This document shows positions 13,150-24,844 of a stretch of DNA of 64,000 nt, in pieces. Every line of letters starts with the position of its first letter. Position 1 is the first letter of the stretch. A program made the translations under genes and the position numbers. This DNA is from Phocoena phocoena (taxonomy: Eukaryota > Chordata > Mammalia > Artiodactyla > Phocoenidae): assembly GCF_963924675.1 (NCBI RefSeq), contig NC_089228.1:91108894-91172893 (forward strand). The letters are read 5' to 3'. The notes beneath the pieces are model-generated. The model was not told where the DNA came from. It did not search any database and saw only the letters and a list, made by a program, of their open reading frames with translations.

Positions 13150-13465
13150 GTCAGTTCTCACCGTCGTTGTCTTTCCCTGGCTCTCTCTCCCCATGTCAGT
13201 TCTTTCCTGAAACCTTCCCCAGGTCTCTTGTCAGAATACTTCTACTTGTCTTTGCATTGCTTGCTACTTTGTTTATACCTTCCCCAGATCCCTTACTACA
13301 TTGGGATGTGTGTTACAATGCCTTGAAAAGATGCCCATCCTCCCCCACAGACAGTGAGCACATTCAGAATGTGGACTGTGTCTCAACTGTTATCACCCCT
13401 CCCCTGAGCTCCATTCGTAACACAGTTCCTGACCCATCACGCACATTCATCGCAGGCAGTTGAAC
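13150..13465 (+). mobile_element. L2 LINE 3' fragment
   Basis: C/T-rich text ending with acagtgagcacattcagaat, gtggactgtgtctc and ttcctgacccatcacgcac follows the L2 3' end pattern (a gagctcc...ggactgtgtct...cctagcacagtgcctggcac type). It is diverged. Confidence 0.55.
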
Positions 13466-14820
13466 TGGCTTGACCAGAGTTCTCTGGACCGCTTCAGTTG
13501 CTCATTTGTGCCTAAAACCAAGTCCTGGGGACTTCTTTCTTCTCCATAATATCAGGAGAGAACATTTTAAGACAGGAAAGAAACAGAAGGGCCAGAGAAA
13601 AAAGGAAGCTAGAGACAAAACCAAAAAAACTTCCTTCTGTAACATTCATAGCTGTACTTCAAGGCTCTGTCACATCTGTCCATTTACCCATTCACCACCT
13701 CCTCAGCTATGCTTGAGAGACTGGCTTTACCTGAAAATCAGCTCACTCACACTGGAGCTTTCAAAGGCTTCCTGGATTGCTAATGAGAATGACACTGCAT
13801 TTCAATTTAGGGTCCTTTTTACCATAATCTCAAAGCATTTTCTAGCTAAAGAACAAAACTTGATTAAATCACACGTTCAGTTTGCCTCCCAGCCACATTC
13901 CTAACATTCAGGTCTTTGCAGGCAGGCTAAGCCGAGACCCTGAAGGAGAGGGTGTCTTGCAAAATTGTGACTGCCCACTCAGCTCTCTCCGTGCATCTAC
14001 CCTTGCTCTGGTCACTCACAGGCTGGCCTTGCAGCTGCTACTGTCACCAGTGTAATGCATGATGTTGCCCGGGAAGCAGTGCTTTTTGCAGCGGCCGGAA
14101 CAATGTTTCTGACATATGTTCCCATGGCCAGAACAATGACAAGGCTCCTTTCAACTCGCTTTCTTCCCTCGCAGGTTTGGAGAATGCTCTTTGTGAGGCC
14201 TGACTGAGTCACAGATGGACACAGGGCTCAGGACTGCCCCCCTCCCGACCCTCTCCACCAGGATGCCTAAGGCATTTGCATATGGTGAATCCTCCTGCCA
14301 GGCTCTTTACAAAAGCAAAAGAAAGGCATTGTTTTCCTTTCAGGGCCAGGTGGCTTTGACGAGTAGTTTGTTCCATTAACAAGAGCAGCCTGAGGAGATT
14401 AGACAGAAAGGTCAGTTTCCCTCCACAATGATTTCACCCAGCGCTTATTTGAAGAGGCTCAGTAGCCCAGGGGCTCTGTGGCTACATCTGATTTCAATCT
14501 GGCCAGCACTCTGCACTTCTCAAAGGAGGTAGGAACCAAGGCTTTAAACTAGTTATAGACATTTGCAGAGATCCCACCCTGGTTTGTGCAAGTAGGATAA
14601 TACCTGGGGATTGTCACCTCTATTAGGGTTAATATACCTGGAAAAATACACAATACAGCCCAGACCCCCACATACACATCCTCAAAAACCAAGGCACAGG
14701 GATATGTTTATTCATATCCATCGCGGTTTATGGCACCACCTTGGGCCCAGCTGCTGAAATAGAAGCCCAGAAGTCATTCTGGCTGCTTTACTTTTCCCCA
14801 TATCTAGTGGGTTAACTCTA
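13466..14820. other. Intergenic unique DNA with motif-rich block
   Basis: No repeat is recognised. The part at 14030-14410 is dense in transcription-factor-like motifs and is listed separately. Confidence 0.5.
14030..14410. promoter_or_regulatory. Candidate distal enhancer (motif cluster)
   Basis: In repeat-free sequence: SOX-like GAACAATG at 14098-14105 and 14131-14138, an AP-1 site TGAGTCA at 14205-14211, an octamer ATTTGCAT at 14274-14281, and CATTGTT at 14327-14333. This is only motif evidence; function is inferred. Confidence 0.3.
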
Positions 14821-14829
14821 TCTAAATGG

Positions 14830-15290
14830 CTCTCTTCCTCTTCCTCTCTTCTCCATCCTGTTGTTGCTAAGCTCTATGCAGCTGGTTGTATTAAGTTCAT
14901 TGCTTTTCTTCCTGCTTCTCCCTGAACCTCCTTCCACAAAGCTGTCAGAATAATTTTTCTAACGTTCAAGTCCAATTCCATCACTCCCTTGCTCAAAATT
15001 CTTCAGCAATGCCCCATTTGTCTTGGAGATAAAAGCTGACTGCTTCAGGTGGCTTCAGGATTTGGTTCTTCCCTACTTGTTCATCCACCTTTATATCCCA
15101 ACTTCTACCTAGACTCCAGTGACTCTAAATGGTTTTGGGCTCAGCATCCCTGCTAGGCTCTTACACACCTCCAAAGGTGCTCTTTTCCCTAGAATGCATC
15201 TACTCTCTGGTTTGTTCCCAGTGCTCAAGACCGCCAAATATTCCATTAACTTACCTAATTTCATTCTGCTCCCCATGACCAAATGAGGAC
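14830..15290 (+). mobile_element. L2 LINE fragment
   Basis: ccaattccatcactcccttg, then ctcaaaattcttcagcaatg and ggagataaaagctgactgct resemble the L2 segment 'gatcatgtcactcccctgct...cttcagtggctcccca...aggataaa'. Diverged. Confidence 0.6.
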
Positions 15291-15769
15291 ACGTTAGTCC
15301 ATTCTTATCTATGTTGTTTCCTTAATCGGTCAAGGAAAAGTTTGAGAAGAAGAGCAAAGCAGAAGTTTGAGAAGTTCATTTTGCCCACTCCACCATCCCC
15401 AAACAAGACAACCTTAAGGGATATCCCACAGGGTGGAATCTAAGAGTGAAGACACCCAGGTGGCAGGCAGAACAGAGGCAAAGAGGAACTGGGTCCTTGG
15501 TAACTTTGAGTGACTGAGTAAAGCCTGTCTGGAGCCTACTTCACATCTGGACTTTTCAAGTTCATCAGCCGGTAAATTCCCTGTATTGTTTAAGTCTGTG
15601 TGAAGGCTGTTCCATCTATTACAATGCAGAGAACCTTATCTGATACAGCAGAAATGAAGAGTATTATCTTTGAAAGAAGCAGCTTTCCTTAGAATAAATG
15701 ATAAAATAATATGAAACCAAGGTAGTTCAGCAAATGCAGCATTGAATAGAGTCAAGAAGCTTGAATTCT

Positions 15770-15883
15770 GGACTTCCCTGGTGGTTCAGTTAAGACTCCA
15801 CGCTCCCAACGCAGGGGGCAGAGGTTTGATCCCTGGTCTGGGAACTAAGATCCAGCATGCCCCATGGTGCAGCCAAAAAATAA
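15770..15883 (+). mobile_element. Older CHR-related tRNA SINE, ~110 bp
   Basis: acttccctggtggttcag through gatccctggtctgggaacta to an A-rich tail. Perfect TSD aagcttgaattct at 15757-15769 and 15884-15896. Confidence 0.92.
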
Positions 15884-16032
15884 AAGCTTGAATTCTAAAT
15901 AAAAATTTGCCCACAACTTCTAGGGGCCCTAATTTCTTATACTTTATTCTTCTATCTATAAATTGAGTATTCCTACCAACTCCTTCCTTATTTTATAACA
16001 CAGTTGATAGTAATGAAGCCTTGGAAGATGTT

Positions 16033-16379
16033 TTAGTCTGTTCTGGCTGCTATAACAAAATACCATATAAACAACAGAAATTTATTTCTCAACATTCCTC
16101 AGGCCGGAGGTCCTAGATCAGGGTGCCAACATGGTAGGGTTCTGGTGAAAGCTCTCTTCCATGTTGCAGACTGCCAATTTCTAGCTGTGACCTCACATGG
16201 TAGGGAGGGGATTAGGCTAACTCTCTGAGGTCCCTTTTATAAGGGCACTAATCCCATTCATGAGGGCTCCACCCTCATGACCTAATCACTTTCCAAAGGC
16301 CCCACGTCGAAATATCTTCACCTTGGGCATTAGGTTTCCAATATATGAATTTCAATACATGAATTCAGACCATAGTGAA
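16033..16379 (-). mobile_element. MLT1-type MaLR LTR, reverse
   Basis: gtctgttctggctgctataa, then acaaaataccat, followed by cactaatcccattcatgagg and accctcatgacctaatcact. This is the reverse complement of the MLT1 pattern, and close to full length. Confidence 0.85.
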
Positions 16380-16512
16380 AGAGTTCTTCTGTTCCTTTGT
16401 ATATACATTTAATCATTAAAAAAAAAAGACAAAAAAACCTTTTAATGAGTACTTACTATTTGCTTGGTGGTAGGTATTATATACATAGAAAAACCTGAGA
16501 CATCCTCTAGGC

Positions 16513-16737
16513 TAGGGTTTGGCAAACTCCAGCTCACATGCTAAATCTGGCCCCGCTTGCTGTTTTTGTAAATAAAGTTTTATTGAAACACAACTGCACC
16601 TATGTGTTTACATAATGTCTGTGGCTACTTTCACACTGCAACAGCAGAGTCAAGAATTTGCCACAGAGAACATAGACCTGCAAAGCCTAAAATATTTACT
16701 ATCTGGCTCTTGACAGAAAAAGTTTGCCAACCTCTGC
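16513..16737. mobile_element. hAT-type non-autonomous DNA transposon
   Basis: Ends are inverted: tttggcaaactcc on the left, and gttggcaaactttttctg when the right end is reverse-complemented. Internal taaataaagttttattgaaa is typical of this family. An 8-bp TSD is visible with one mismatch (ctaggcta / ccaggcta). Confidence 0.8.
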
Positions 16738-16751
16738 TCCAGGCTATTCAC

Positions 16752-18879
16752 CACTGCTAAAACTTCTGGTTACAATAAACCTCCCTTTTCTGAAGAGCCA
16801 TAGTGAAGTATACTCCACCAACTTTTGTGTAACACAGTCCCAAATATCAAATTACACTCCTCCCAAAAAAAGCATGGGGGAGAAAGAAAAAAATGTTTTT
16901 AAACATACATTCAATTGAACGCATTTTGAGTTTCCAGAATTAATTGGTACCGCAAATGAGATGCAGACCCCGTGAATCATCATTAGGATCCTCCTTGAGA
17001 GATGGGCAAAAACCACCCCAGCTGGTGTCAATGAAAAACCAAGTGTAGACAATATGACTCATTAAGAAGAGAGGTTTGTTTGTTTCTCCTCCATCCTTTC
17101 CCCTGGTGTAGTTTACTTCTCAGAACAATGATTTGATTTCAAGAAACTAGCCCAAGTGTAGATAAGAAAAGTAAACCCCAGTCCATTTCTGAGTATGAAT
17201 ACAAAAGCTGAAATCTAGAAGTTAGGCCCCTGGTTTAATTTTTTCTATATTGATCTACGGTGACCCACAGGTAAGCTTCTAGCCTAAATATCCCCCTTTT
17301 CATTATGCAATAGAGGCTTTTTCCAAGCTCTTTTCAGATGCTAGAGGGATTAACCCCATAATCACTAACATTGTTATACAGTGGAATAGAAATAGCACAG
17401 ACTATTGAATCCAACAGATACCTGTGTGAATTTGTTTTGGCACTTATAATGTATGCAATAATGTTTGCAATATAGAAGGAATATATTCTTCTATTCCTCT
17501 TCTCTGAACCGTGATTGCCTCAACGGTATGCAGACACTAACTCGTAGAACTGTTAGAGAACCCGTGTGTGGTCACACGTGAAAGTATCTAACACAGTTGC
17601 AGGCACAGAGCTGTTTTCCAATAAATGCGGCTATCTTTCCTCTTCCTTTCAACCTTCTATACGTCAGAAAATAAAAAGCATACCCTAATCTGAACAACAG
17701 AATCACAACCTCCTACTATTCTGAGTCTTTCCTGTGTTAAAGGAAAAACAGAAGTTAAAAGTTGAGAGATATAAAGAGATTTAATTGTGTTCTGGGATTT
17801 TCTCCCCCTAACCCCACCATTACCTCCTCTCCCAACCCCAAGATTAAACATGAGAATAGGTTTCTATTTCTAAATGAACAGAATGCTGCAGGCATCAATC
17901 AGTAGTAACCACTAATGGAAACTTGACCACCAGTACCCACTCCAAGGCTGACACATTTGGATCTAACTGGCAGTCTGCTTTAGAGCAGCCAAAGAATATA
18001 GTGTCATACACATCACAGATCAAAGTAGAGGCAAACTTGCTAGTGGCCACGGGGCTTTGATTGCCAAACTTAGGTAGGCAGACCTGTGGGTTTTGTTTAG
18101 GGACAGGTAAACGCTCACTAGCTTATTTAGAGAAAACCTCTAGAAGACCCTGATTTAGCTAGTTTGGACCCAAAATATGAAGGTACAAGAAAAAGTATTC
18201 AGAGTAGCTGGCCACTTGGGTGGTCAGAAGGAGAGACCAGCTTATGTTCATCCTGCCACCAGGTACATTGGAAATTACTTAATATTCTCTTCTGGGCTTC
18301 CATGTAATGAGTGACTTAGGCTTTTCAGTAAGAAATATGCCTCAGTCTCAAGCTCAGAAATGTCAACTATACATAAAAACACTCAAACCCATTATTTGTA
18401 GGAGAAAACAAAATTTCTCCTTTTACTAAAAACCAACAAAAAGAATGCTTTTTTCTAATTCCAGCATTATGCAGAAATACCTACCCACCAGAATTTAAAT
18501 GATAAATGCTCCTATTGAATACTGTTAATCTTTTTAGTGTCATAGCCTCCTAAAAATCATGGAAACCTCTTTCCAGAAAAATATATATGCAACACAATTT
18601 TACACACAATTTCAGTACTGACAGACTTCCTGAGGACATCCCAGGGACCCTCTTGGGCTCTATACTTCCTAGATAAAAGATTACTGTATTAAATCTATTA
18701 AACAGAAGAACAAAACCATTTGCCAAATGATGGTTTACCACTATAGGTCTGTCATTACTTCTAATTTATGACAGTCATAGCCAATTTACCATTCCTACAA
18801 GGACCTCCAGCTCACCAATCAAAAATTACCGCCTATCTAGTATTATCCACTGTGAGAACCCCTAGGAATATCTGATCAT
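16752..18879. other. Intergenic, MIR trace
   Basis: A reverse MIR-like stretch lies at about 17385-17625. Otherwise unique AT-rich sequence with no supported gene. Confidence 0.45.
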
Positions 18880-21115
18880 TTAATTCATTCATCTAAATAT
18901 GAACAGACTACTAAGAAACATCAAACATTTGAGAAGTCTGCAGCACAAAAGTAAACCATGGCAAACTTTTTTAAAAGTACAGTTCTGACTAGTATCCTTA
19001 GAGAGATTAGAATAGATATCACACCTGTAACAGGATGTTCTGCAAAAGGAGAATATGAATATTAAAAATAATGACTGGAGATTAAAAACATGATTGCTAA
19101 GATACACAATAAAATAGAATGGTTGAAAGGTACGAGTAAAGGAAGTCTCCCATAAAGGAGAACAAAAAGATGGAAAACATGAGAGGGAAGGTGAAACATG
19201 CAGGATTAAAACAGAGGATTTAATATATAATAGGAGTTTAATAAGAGAAAATGGAGGCAAAGAAATAATAGAAGGAAATTTCCTAGGGCTTAAGAAGAAA
19301 ACATGTCTTCACATTGAAAAGATTTACCAACTAAGAGGAAGGAGGAAGGAAAAGGATTCATAACTCTAAACATTACTGTGAAAGTTAAGAACAGCGAAAG
19401 ATAAATCCCCTACAGGCTAACTAAGATATGGAATTAATATCTTTAGAATTCTAAAGGAAAAGCATTTACAATCTAAAATTCAATACTCAGCCAAACTCTC
19501 TATTGTGAGGGAAGACTAAAAAAATTTCAGACAAGGAAGGACTAAGAAAGTTTGCCTCCCACGCATTTTAGTTGAAGATTTACTCCAGCAAAACAAGGGG
19601 ATTAACCAAGAAAAAGAAGACAAGAGACCCAGGAAATAGTAGATCAGAACCAGGAATAAGAAAAGATGTCTCAGCATGACAGCTATGGAGCTGGCCTAAA
19701 AGTATAAGTTGAGGCAGGAAGAAGTGGTGATCTGGGAGGGAAGTCACTGAGGGAAGAGTACACACCATAGAATAGAAAGGATTTGAGAAGAGGAAGTAGC
19801 TGAATATATGATAAAATTCACAAGTGCAATAAAAAAACATATAAAATATACTCAGGGAAAAGCAGAAAGTTATATAACAAAGTCATGTACCAATAGAAAG
19901 GAAATTAACCAGTTAGAACAGTACCTTGATGGATTCTGTAACAAAGAACAGAGTAAGTCTCAAGTAAAATACAGAATGATTAAGACTCTTAAAAGTGATA
20001 ATGATCTAATGATAGATACATGTTTCTCTTTATCAATTAGAGAAAAAAAAGGCAATCAGAAACTCCAGGATAAACAAAAACCAAACAAAAAAGGTATGGA
20101 AAATGTAGCATTTTTAACAATTAGTGAAGTATAAGAAAGAACAATCCATTTGAGCATTCTCCTTTAAGTGGTTCTTTTATTAAGGAAATATAATCATACC
20201 ACACAACTTGACTCTAAAAGAAAACAAGTATTTATAAAAATGACAATATTTACTAGGTTTCAATTTTTAGAATCAATCTCTTGAAAGTGTAACATAAAAG
20301 ACAAAATAAAAAATATGTCTTGAAATCTATTGATAACAATAAAAATAACAGTAACAACAAATATTTAATGAGAATTTACTGTGTGTCAGATACTGAACTT
20401 AGAATCAGCCTCTATTCCTATTTTATAGGTAGAACAAGTAAGGCATGGTGAGGTTGTATAACTTGCCCAAGGTCATGCAGATAGTAATGCGTGGGTCAAA
20501 CCTCCAGATAGCCTGGCTTTAGAGGCAGTCTTGCCACTATACTATACTTTCTCCTTTGTTTTTACTAAAAACGTTAAAAGTACAACTGATAGATTTTACA
20601 AATTAAAATTGGGAGAGGGTGAGGAGAAAAGGAGGAAGGAAGGATTAAGGATGTTAATAGCCTTTTTTTACAAAGTAGGGAATCAAGATATCTTCAGTCT
20701 AGTGGATGGAAAGGGAAATGGAGGTTTTAATTCTTAAGCTTGGAAAGGTAACCAAGAAAGGAATTAAAAGTAATGATGTAACAATATTGGGAGGAGGTAG
20801 GAAGGATAGGAGGGAGTTTGTGTAAGTGAGCTAAATCCTCATAACTAGTAGCAAGAAATCAATTCATATTGCGGTTATATTCAAAGGAGCTTCCCAAACA
20901 AGAATTTGCGGTGTATACATACTATTTAGACTTACAGAGGCACCACTAGATGAACACAAAACCAAACTGAGTAAAGGTTGCCTGGGGAGTGGACTAAAGA
21001 TGGAAAGAAGAGGTCAGAGGCTCTGTTGTTATTATGCTACCATATTTTTAAATTTGATGTTAATATATGTTAACATGTATTAAAATATGAATTTTATTTT
21101 GACTTAAATAAAATA
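18880..21115 (+). mobile_element. Ancient L1 (L1M/HAL1-like) 3' region
   Basis: A-rich text such as atctaaaattcaatactcag, then ccaaactc, tttcagacaaggaaggact and tttactccagcaaaacaagg follows the L1 pattern 'tatacccagcgaaactc...cagacaaacaaaaactgag...actccagcaa'. It is interrupted by a MIR at about 20345-20535. All frames are heavily broken. Confidence 0.6.
20345..20535 (+). mobile_element. MIR SINE
   Basis: gagaatttactgtgtgtcag, then atactgaactta, cttgcccaaggtcatgcaga and tagcctggctttagaggcag match the MIR core and ends well. Confidence 0.85.
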
Positions 21116-21410
21116 GTTTTAAAAACACATAAGTAAAAACCACCAGAAATACAAGGGAATTGATAAAAATGAGAGCATAGGGGAGAGGGAAACGAATACC
21201 TTCCTCTCATGTAGATAAAATAGACTAATAGCAAACAAAGATAAAATGGAATTGTATTGAAATGCCCGCGGTCGCAAGACCCCTCCACAAGACCACCAGA
21301 GACAAGAGTCAAAGCCAAGCGGCAAGGGTCATTTATTGCAGGTTCGAACCTGGACCTCCGTGCACTCATTGCCGGTGACGCCAAGAGGTCCCGATGGAGT
21401 TTAGTACAGC

Positions 21411-21420
21411 TCTTTTATAG
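21411..21420 (-). promoter_or_regulatory. TATA box of the solo LTR
   Basis: ctataaaaga on the minus strand, downstream of the CCAAT boxes and about 75 bases before the LTR AATAAA signal (21332-21337). Confidence 0.75.
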
Positions 21421-21473
21421 ACAGGTACAAACAAGCTCGGGACCTTCTGCGGGGCTTTCCAGGGGTGGGGAGT

Positions 21474-21543
21474 ACTGATTGGCTAACTTTTAAACAAAGA
21501 CACTAGTCACTGATTGGTTAACTTTTAAACAAAGACACTAGTC
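21474..21543. repeat. 35-bp direct repeat in LTR U3
   Basis: Two adjacent 35-bp units (21474-21508, 21509-21543) differ at one base. Each holds an ATTGG (CCAAT) box. A third ATTGG follows in the next sequence. The layout resembles duplicated enhancer units of retroviral LTRs. Confidence 0.9.
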
Positions 21544-21839
21544 ACCGTCTGATTGGTTGGATGGTTGCAAAAGAGGGTTCAGCAAGCATAGTTACAGAAG
21601 CGAGAGCGGCTGGTTAAGTTTCAGTTTCCTGAGGTTTTGTTTCTCAATTAGAAATACTTAAGATGGGGCCACAGTTACAAACAGTACAAACAGGAAGATC
21701 GATGCAATCCTAGCAGCGCTGCGGCCTAACGGCAGGGCATCAATTCAGTCCTATTTCTACCAAAGTAAAACATAGCCCTTCAGTATAATAGTATTAAGAA
21801 GCAAGATTTGATATTTATATATCAAACTTTGTACCCTTC

Positions 21840-22235
21840 AGAAGAAGAAGATGGTGACACAGGAGGCTCCTGAACCTACTTCCTTTCACAGACATAGCAA
21901 ATGTACAACTACACACAGAGCAATTTCCTCTGAAAGAAATCTAGAAATGAGCGGATCAACTCCTACACACCAGGCAAACAAGAAAACACCCACATGGAAG
22001 TGGGTAGGAAAGGCTGAGATATATTCTCACCGTAAACCCCACCCCTGGCACAGTGACATACAATTGAGGAGGAATGCACAACTCCCAGCTTCCCTCTGAG
22101 GAATCAGTTTGGACCAAACATCTAGCACACCTCAACTTTTAGGACTAGGACTTCCACCTGAAGGATGACCCCCAAAATAACCAGCTCTGAGAGCCAGTGA
22201 GGTTTGTGTCCACAAGACCCACAAGACTATAGCAA
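21840..22235 (+). mobile_element. L1 LINE 5'-end fragment
   Basis: agaagatggtgacacaggag, then gctcctgaacc, ctctgaaagaaatctagaaa and agccagtgaggtttgtgtcc resemble the 5' end of artiodactyl/cetacean L1 elements as remembered. Not coding. Confidence 0.65.
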
Positions 22236-22242
22236 ACAAATT

Positions 22243-22372
22243 GTTTTTTTGGCTTTTGTTTTTGGCCGCGCCATGTGGCATGTGGGATCTTAGTTCCCCA
22301 ACCACGGATTGGACCTGCACCCCCTGCATTGGATGCGCAGAGTCTTAACCACTGGACCACCAGGGAAGTCCC
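22243..22372 (-). mobile_element. Older CHR-related SINE, reverse, nested in L1
   Basis: tggcatgtgggatcttagtt, then ccccaac, and cttaaccactggaccaccag at the head. It lies between L1 5' and L1 ORF2-like sequence. TSD not clear. Confidence 0.88.
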
Positions 22373-22377
22373 CAAAG

Positions 22378-22730
22378 AAATGGTTCTTAAGTGGCATTTA
22401 TTAAAATATTTTGGATGCTATCAAAGTTGTATTGAAAGGAAAAATCATAGCTTTAAATGCTTTTATAGCTAAACAAGAAAGAACGAAAATAAGCAAAGCA
22501 TTTAACCCAAGAAGTAAATAAAGACAATTTAAAAATTAAGTAGAGAAAATATATTTAAAATAAATTAATGAATTAGAAAGCAAAATAAAATTAATAAATC
22601 CAATAACTCTTTGTTTGAAAAACTAAGAAAACAGACAAATATCTGGCTATTAAGAAAAAGAAACAACTGAGAGGAAGCCAGATAAAAACATCATTCTGAG
22701 AATCAGAGATGGTTTTTAATTATAAAAGAT
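22378..22730 (+). mobile_element. L1 ORF2 fragment, decayed
   Basis: gaaaaatcatagctttaaat, then gcttttatagctaaacaag, and attagaaagcaaaataaaat follow the L1 ORF2 pattern (aatttatagctctaaatgct). Many stops. Confidence 0.6.
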
Positions 22731-22895
22731 TTCTCCATATCACTCAATTCTTCACCCTCTCAATACAACAAAACTATTAACAATTGATTTACATATACCA
22801 ATGTCTATGGAAGAACTTAGGAAAACTGTCCAAGCATTCCTCCAACTTTTACTTTTCCTTCCTGAGCATCAGTTGATCAGCACGCAAGAACTATG

Positions 22896-23150
22896 CAGGG
22901 ACTGCTGAGCCTGCGCTCTAGAGCCCGCGAGCCATAACTACTGAGCTCACGTGCCGTAACTACTGAAGCCCACGCGCCTAGAGCCGGTGCTCCACAACAA
23001 GAGAAGCCACCGCAATGAGAAGCCCATGCACCACAGCGAAGAGCAGACCCCACTAGCTGCAACTAGAGAAAGCCCGTGCGCAGCAACGAAGACCCAATGC
23101 AGCCCAAAACAAATTTTAAAATTTATAAAAAAAAAAAAAGAAAGAAAGAA
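22896..23150 (+). mobile_element. CHR SINE, long form, 5' truncated
   Basis: The tRNA-like head is missing; the element starts within the body (ctgctgagcctgcgctctag) and ends in an A-rich tail. It is still flanked by a 10-bp TSD, aagaactatg, at 22886-22895 and 23151-23160, so the truncation happened at insertion. Confidence 0.88.
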
Positions 23151-23160
23151 AAGAACTATG

Positions 23161-24162
23161 GGGAGTGGGGGTGGGTGGCAGAGGCTGAGCTCTCCTGCTA
23201 TTCGTTATAGGGATGGCCATGTTGGTCTCTGATCATGATATGCAGCTGTTCCTTTTTTTCCTCCTGAAATAACGGGTATTGATTAACAAACCGCCAAACT
23301 GGCCAGATTTCAGTGTTCTTCCCCTCTCCTCCCTGGCATCTGTGTTCAGCTGTAGTAAGCAGAGCTCCAACAGCTACTGTGTCCGATGTACAGAGTGCAA
23401 AAGATTTCCATGGGCAAAGGGCAAAAGAATATTCTAATGAGAACGGGTTAATCATCCTTTGTAAAATGGAATTACTGAGCTAAGTGATATTGCTAAAAGC
23501 TTTAGTCCTTCACACACAATAAATACTAAAGTATATAACATAAGATTACATCAGCTTATCATATTATCAGAGTGGCAGCTAAGAAAGGGGAAAGACACAC
23601 CTCACTGCACTTTCAAAGGGAATTCCTTTCCAAGTAAATGAAAACAACATGGTCAATTAACTTCCTCAAAGGACTTTCAGAACTCAGCTCCATTTCCGGT
23701 CTTTGTCAAGCTGGTTGTGTACTTTGTGTTCCCAGCTTTCCCTAAAAAAGGAGAAGGTAGTTTGGTTGAAAGCATTTCTTAAACCCTAATGAATTCATTA
23801 ATGTAAGAAACTCTCCTGTGCTCTCTACTTTCTTATGAATTACCTAAAGTTATTACCTAAAACCAAGTAGAAACATATCCCCCATACAATTTTTCTATGT
23901 TTGGTCTGGCTCTTTCATCATGCCCTATGAGTAATTATTATTTATTCTCCATTTTGTTCCAAAAACGATTTAAGGGAAAAATCCTATGAGTAAGCCTCAC
24001 ATTAATAAAACCTTTTCTAAACTGGATCTAGGTAAAAACTGATAGCAATTGTACGGAGGCTTTAAGATTCAATGTAGTGATGATGTTCAACTAAGAAAAT
24101 GATAGTGTAATACTTTTAAAAGCACTTATTCTATAGGTGATATAACCACCAAAATGCTACTG

Positions 24163-24209
<47 letters not shown>

Positions 24210-24335
24210 CTGCCATATGTGTGTGTATAAACATCTTTCTCATTTGCTTTTTTTCCTTTCTCTGGACCAGGTCTTCATTAAATGATACCTCTAGACTAGT
24301 GCAGGGTCCCCCAACTAGTCATGCTACTTCCAGCT
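23161..24335. other. Intergenic, mostly unique
   Basis: No gene is supported and no repeat is recognised apart from the TA microsatellite at 24165-24205. Confidence 0.5.
24165..24205. repeat. (TA)n microsatellite, ~20 units
   Basis: Pure TA run, likely length-variable between individuals. Confidence 0.97.
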
Positions 24336-24339
24336 TTCC

Positions 24340-24840
24340 CCCTTGCAATTCAACCAGCACAGTGCTGTCAGATTAACCTACTAAAGTGTACCTTTGCACG
24401 TGTCACCCTTCAAGCTCAGAACTGTTACTCAGCTCCCCAATGTAATAAGAACCCACCAACTCCTGAGCCTGGCACCCAAGAGTCCCTTTTTCCTCGTCAT
24501 TTTCTGGCTTTGCTCTGTTCTACAAGTGCTTTGTTCCCGCTTAATTAGGCTAGTTATCAATTCTCAAGCCACCTTGCTCTCATCATGCCCCCTCTCCATA
24601 ATGCCCTTGTCTCCTTCTTTGCAATCACAATCCTAACAACCTTTCAAAGCCCTGATCCAGCACTGTCCCTGTAAAGCTCTAACCAAAAAGTTTCAGCAAT
24701 ATCTATCCGCCTCCACATGCTCCCAACACACAGCTCAGCCACTCACCTGTCATCTATCAGGCATGACCTGATATGGTTATTCATCTTTCTATAGCCCGAT
24801 GTGTTCTTTCTCCTCAACCAGACTAAGTCACTTTAGGCAA
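24340..24840 (+). mobile_element. L2 LINE 3' fragment
   Basis: cctactaaagtgtacctttg, then cacgtgtcacccttcaagct and tcagctccccaatgtaataa follow the L2 'tgtcactccc...ggctccccat' pattern. Diverged. Confidence 0.5.
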
Positions 24841-24844
24841 CTAA

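Larger units (their letters stand above)
21258..21782 (-). mobile_element. Solo ERV LTR (ERV1-like), 525 bp
   Basis: Read on the minus strand it starts TGAAGGGC and ends GGGCATTTCA, the TG...CA ends of a retroviral LTR. It is flanked by a 4-bp TSD, gtat (21254-21257 and 21783-21786), as used by gamma/ERV1-type elements. U3 has three CCAAT boxes, two of them in a duplicated 35-bp unit. A TATA box (ctataaaaga) is at 21411-21420 and AATAAA at 21332-21337, giving a short R region. No internal viral sequence adjoins it, so it is a solo LTR left by recombination. The many CpGs and intact signals suggest it is younger than the MaLR LTRs nearby. Exact family not known. Confidence 0.88.

Noticed and set aside
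13470..13904. 144-codon plus-strand frame in the intergenic region
   Set aside because: No recognisable domain or exon signals, and it lies next to an L2 fragment; coding function is not supported.
18889..19260. 123-codon minus-strand Phe/Ser/Leu-rich frame
   Set aside because: Antisense of A-rich ancient L1 sequence.
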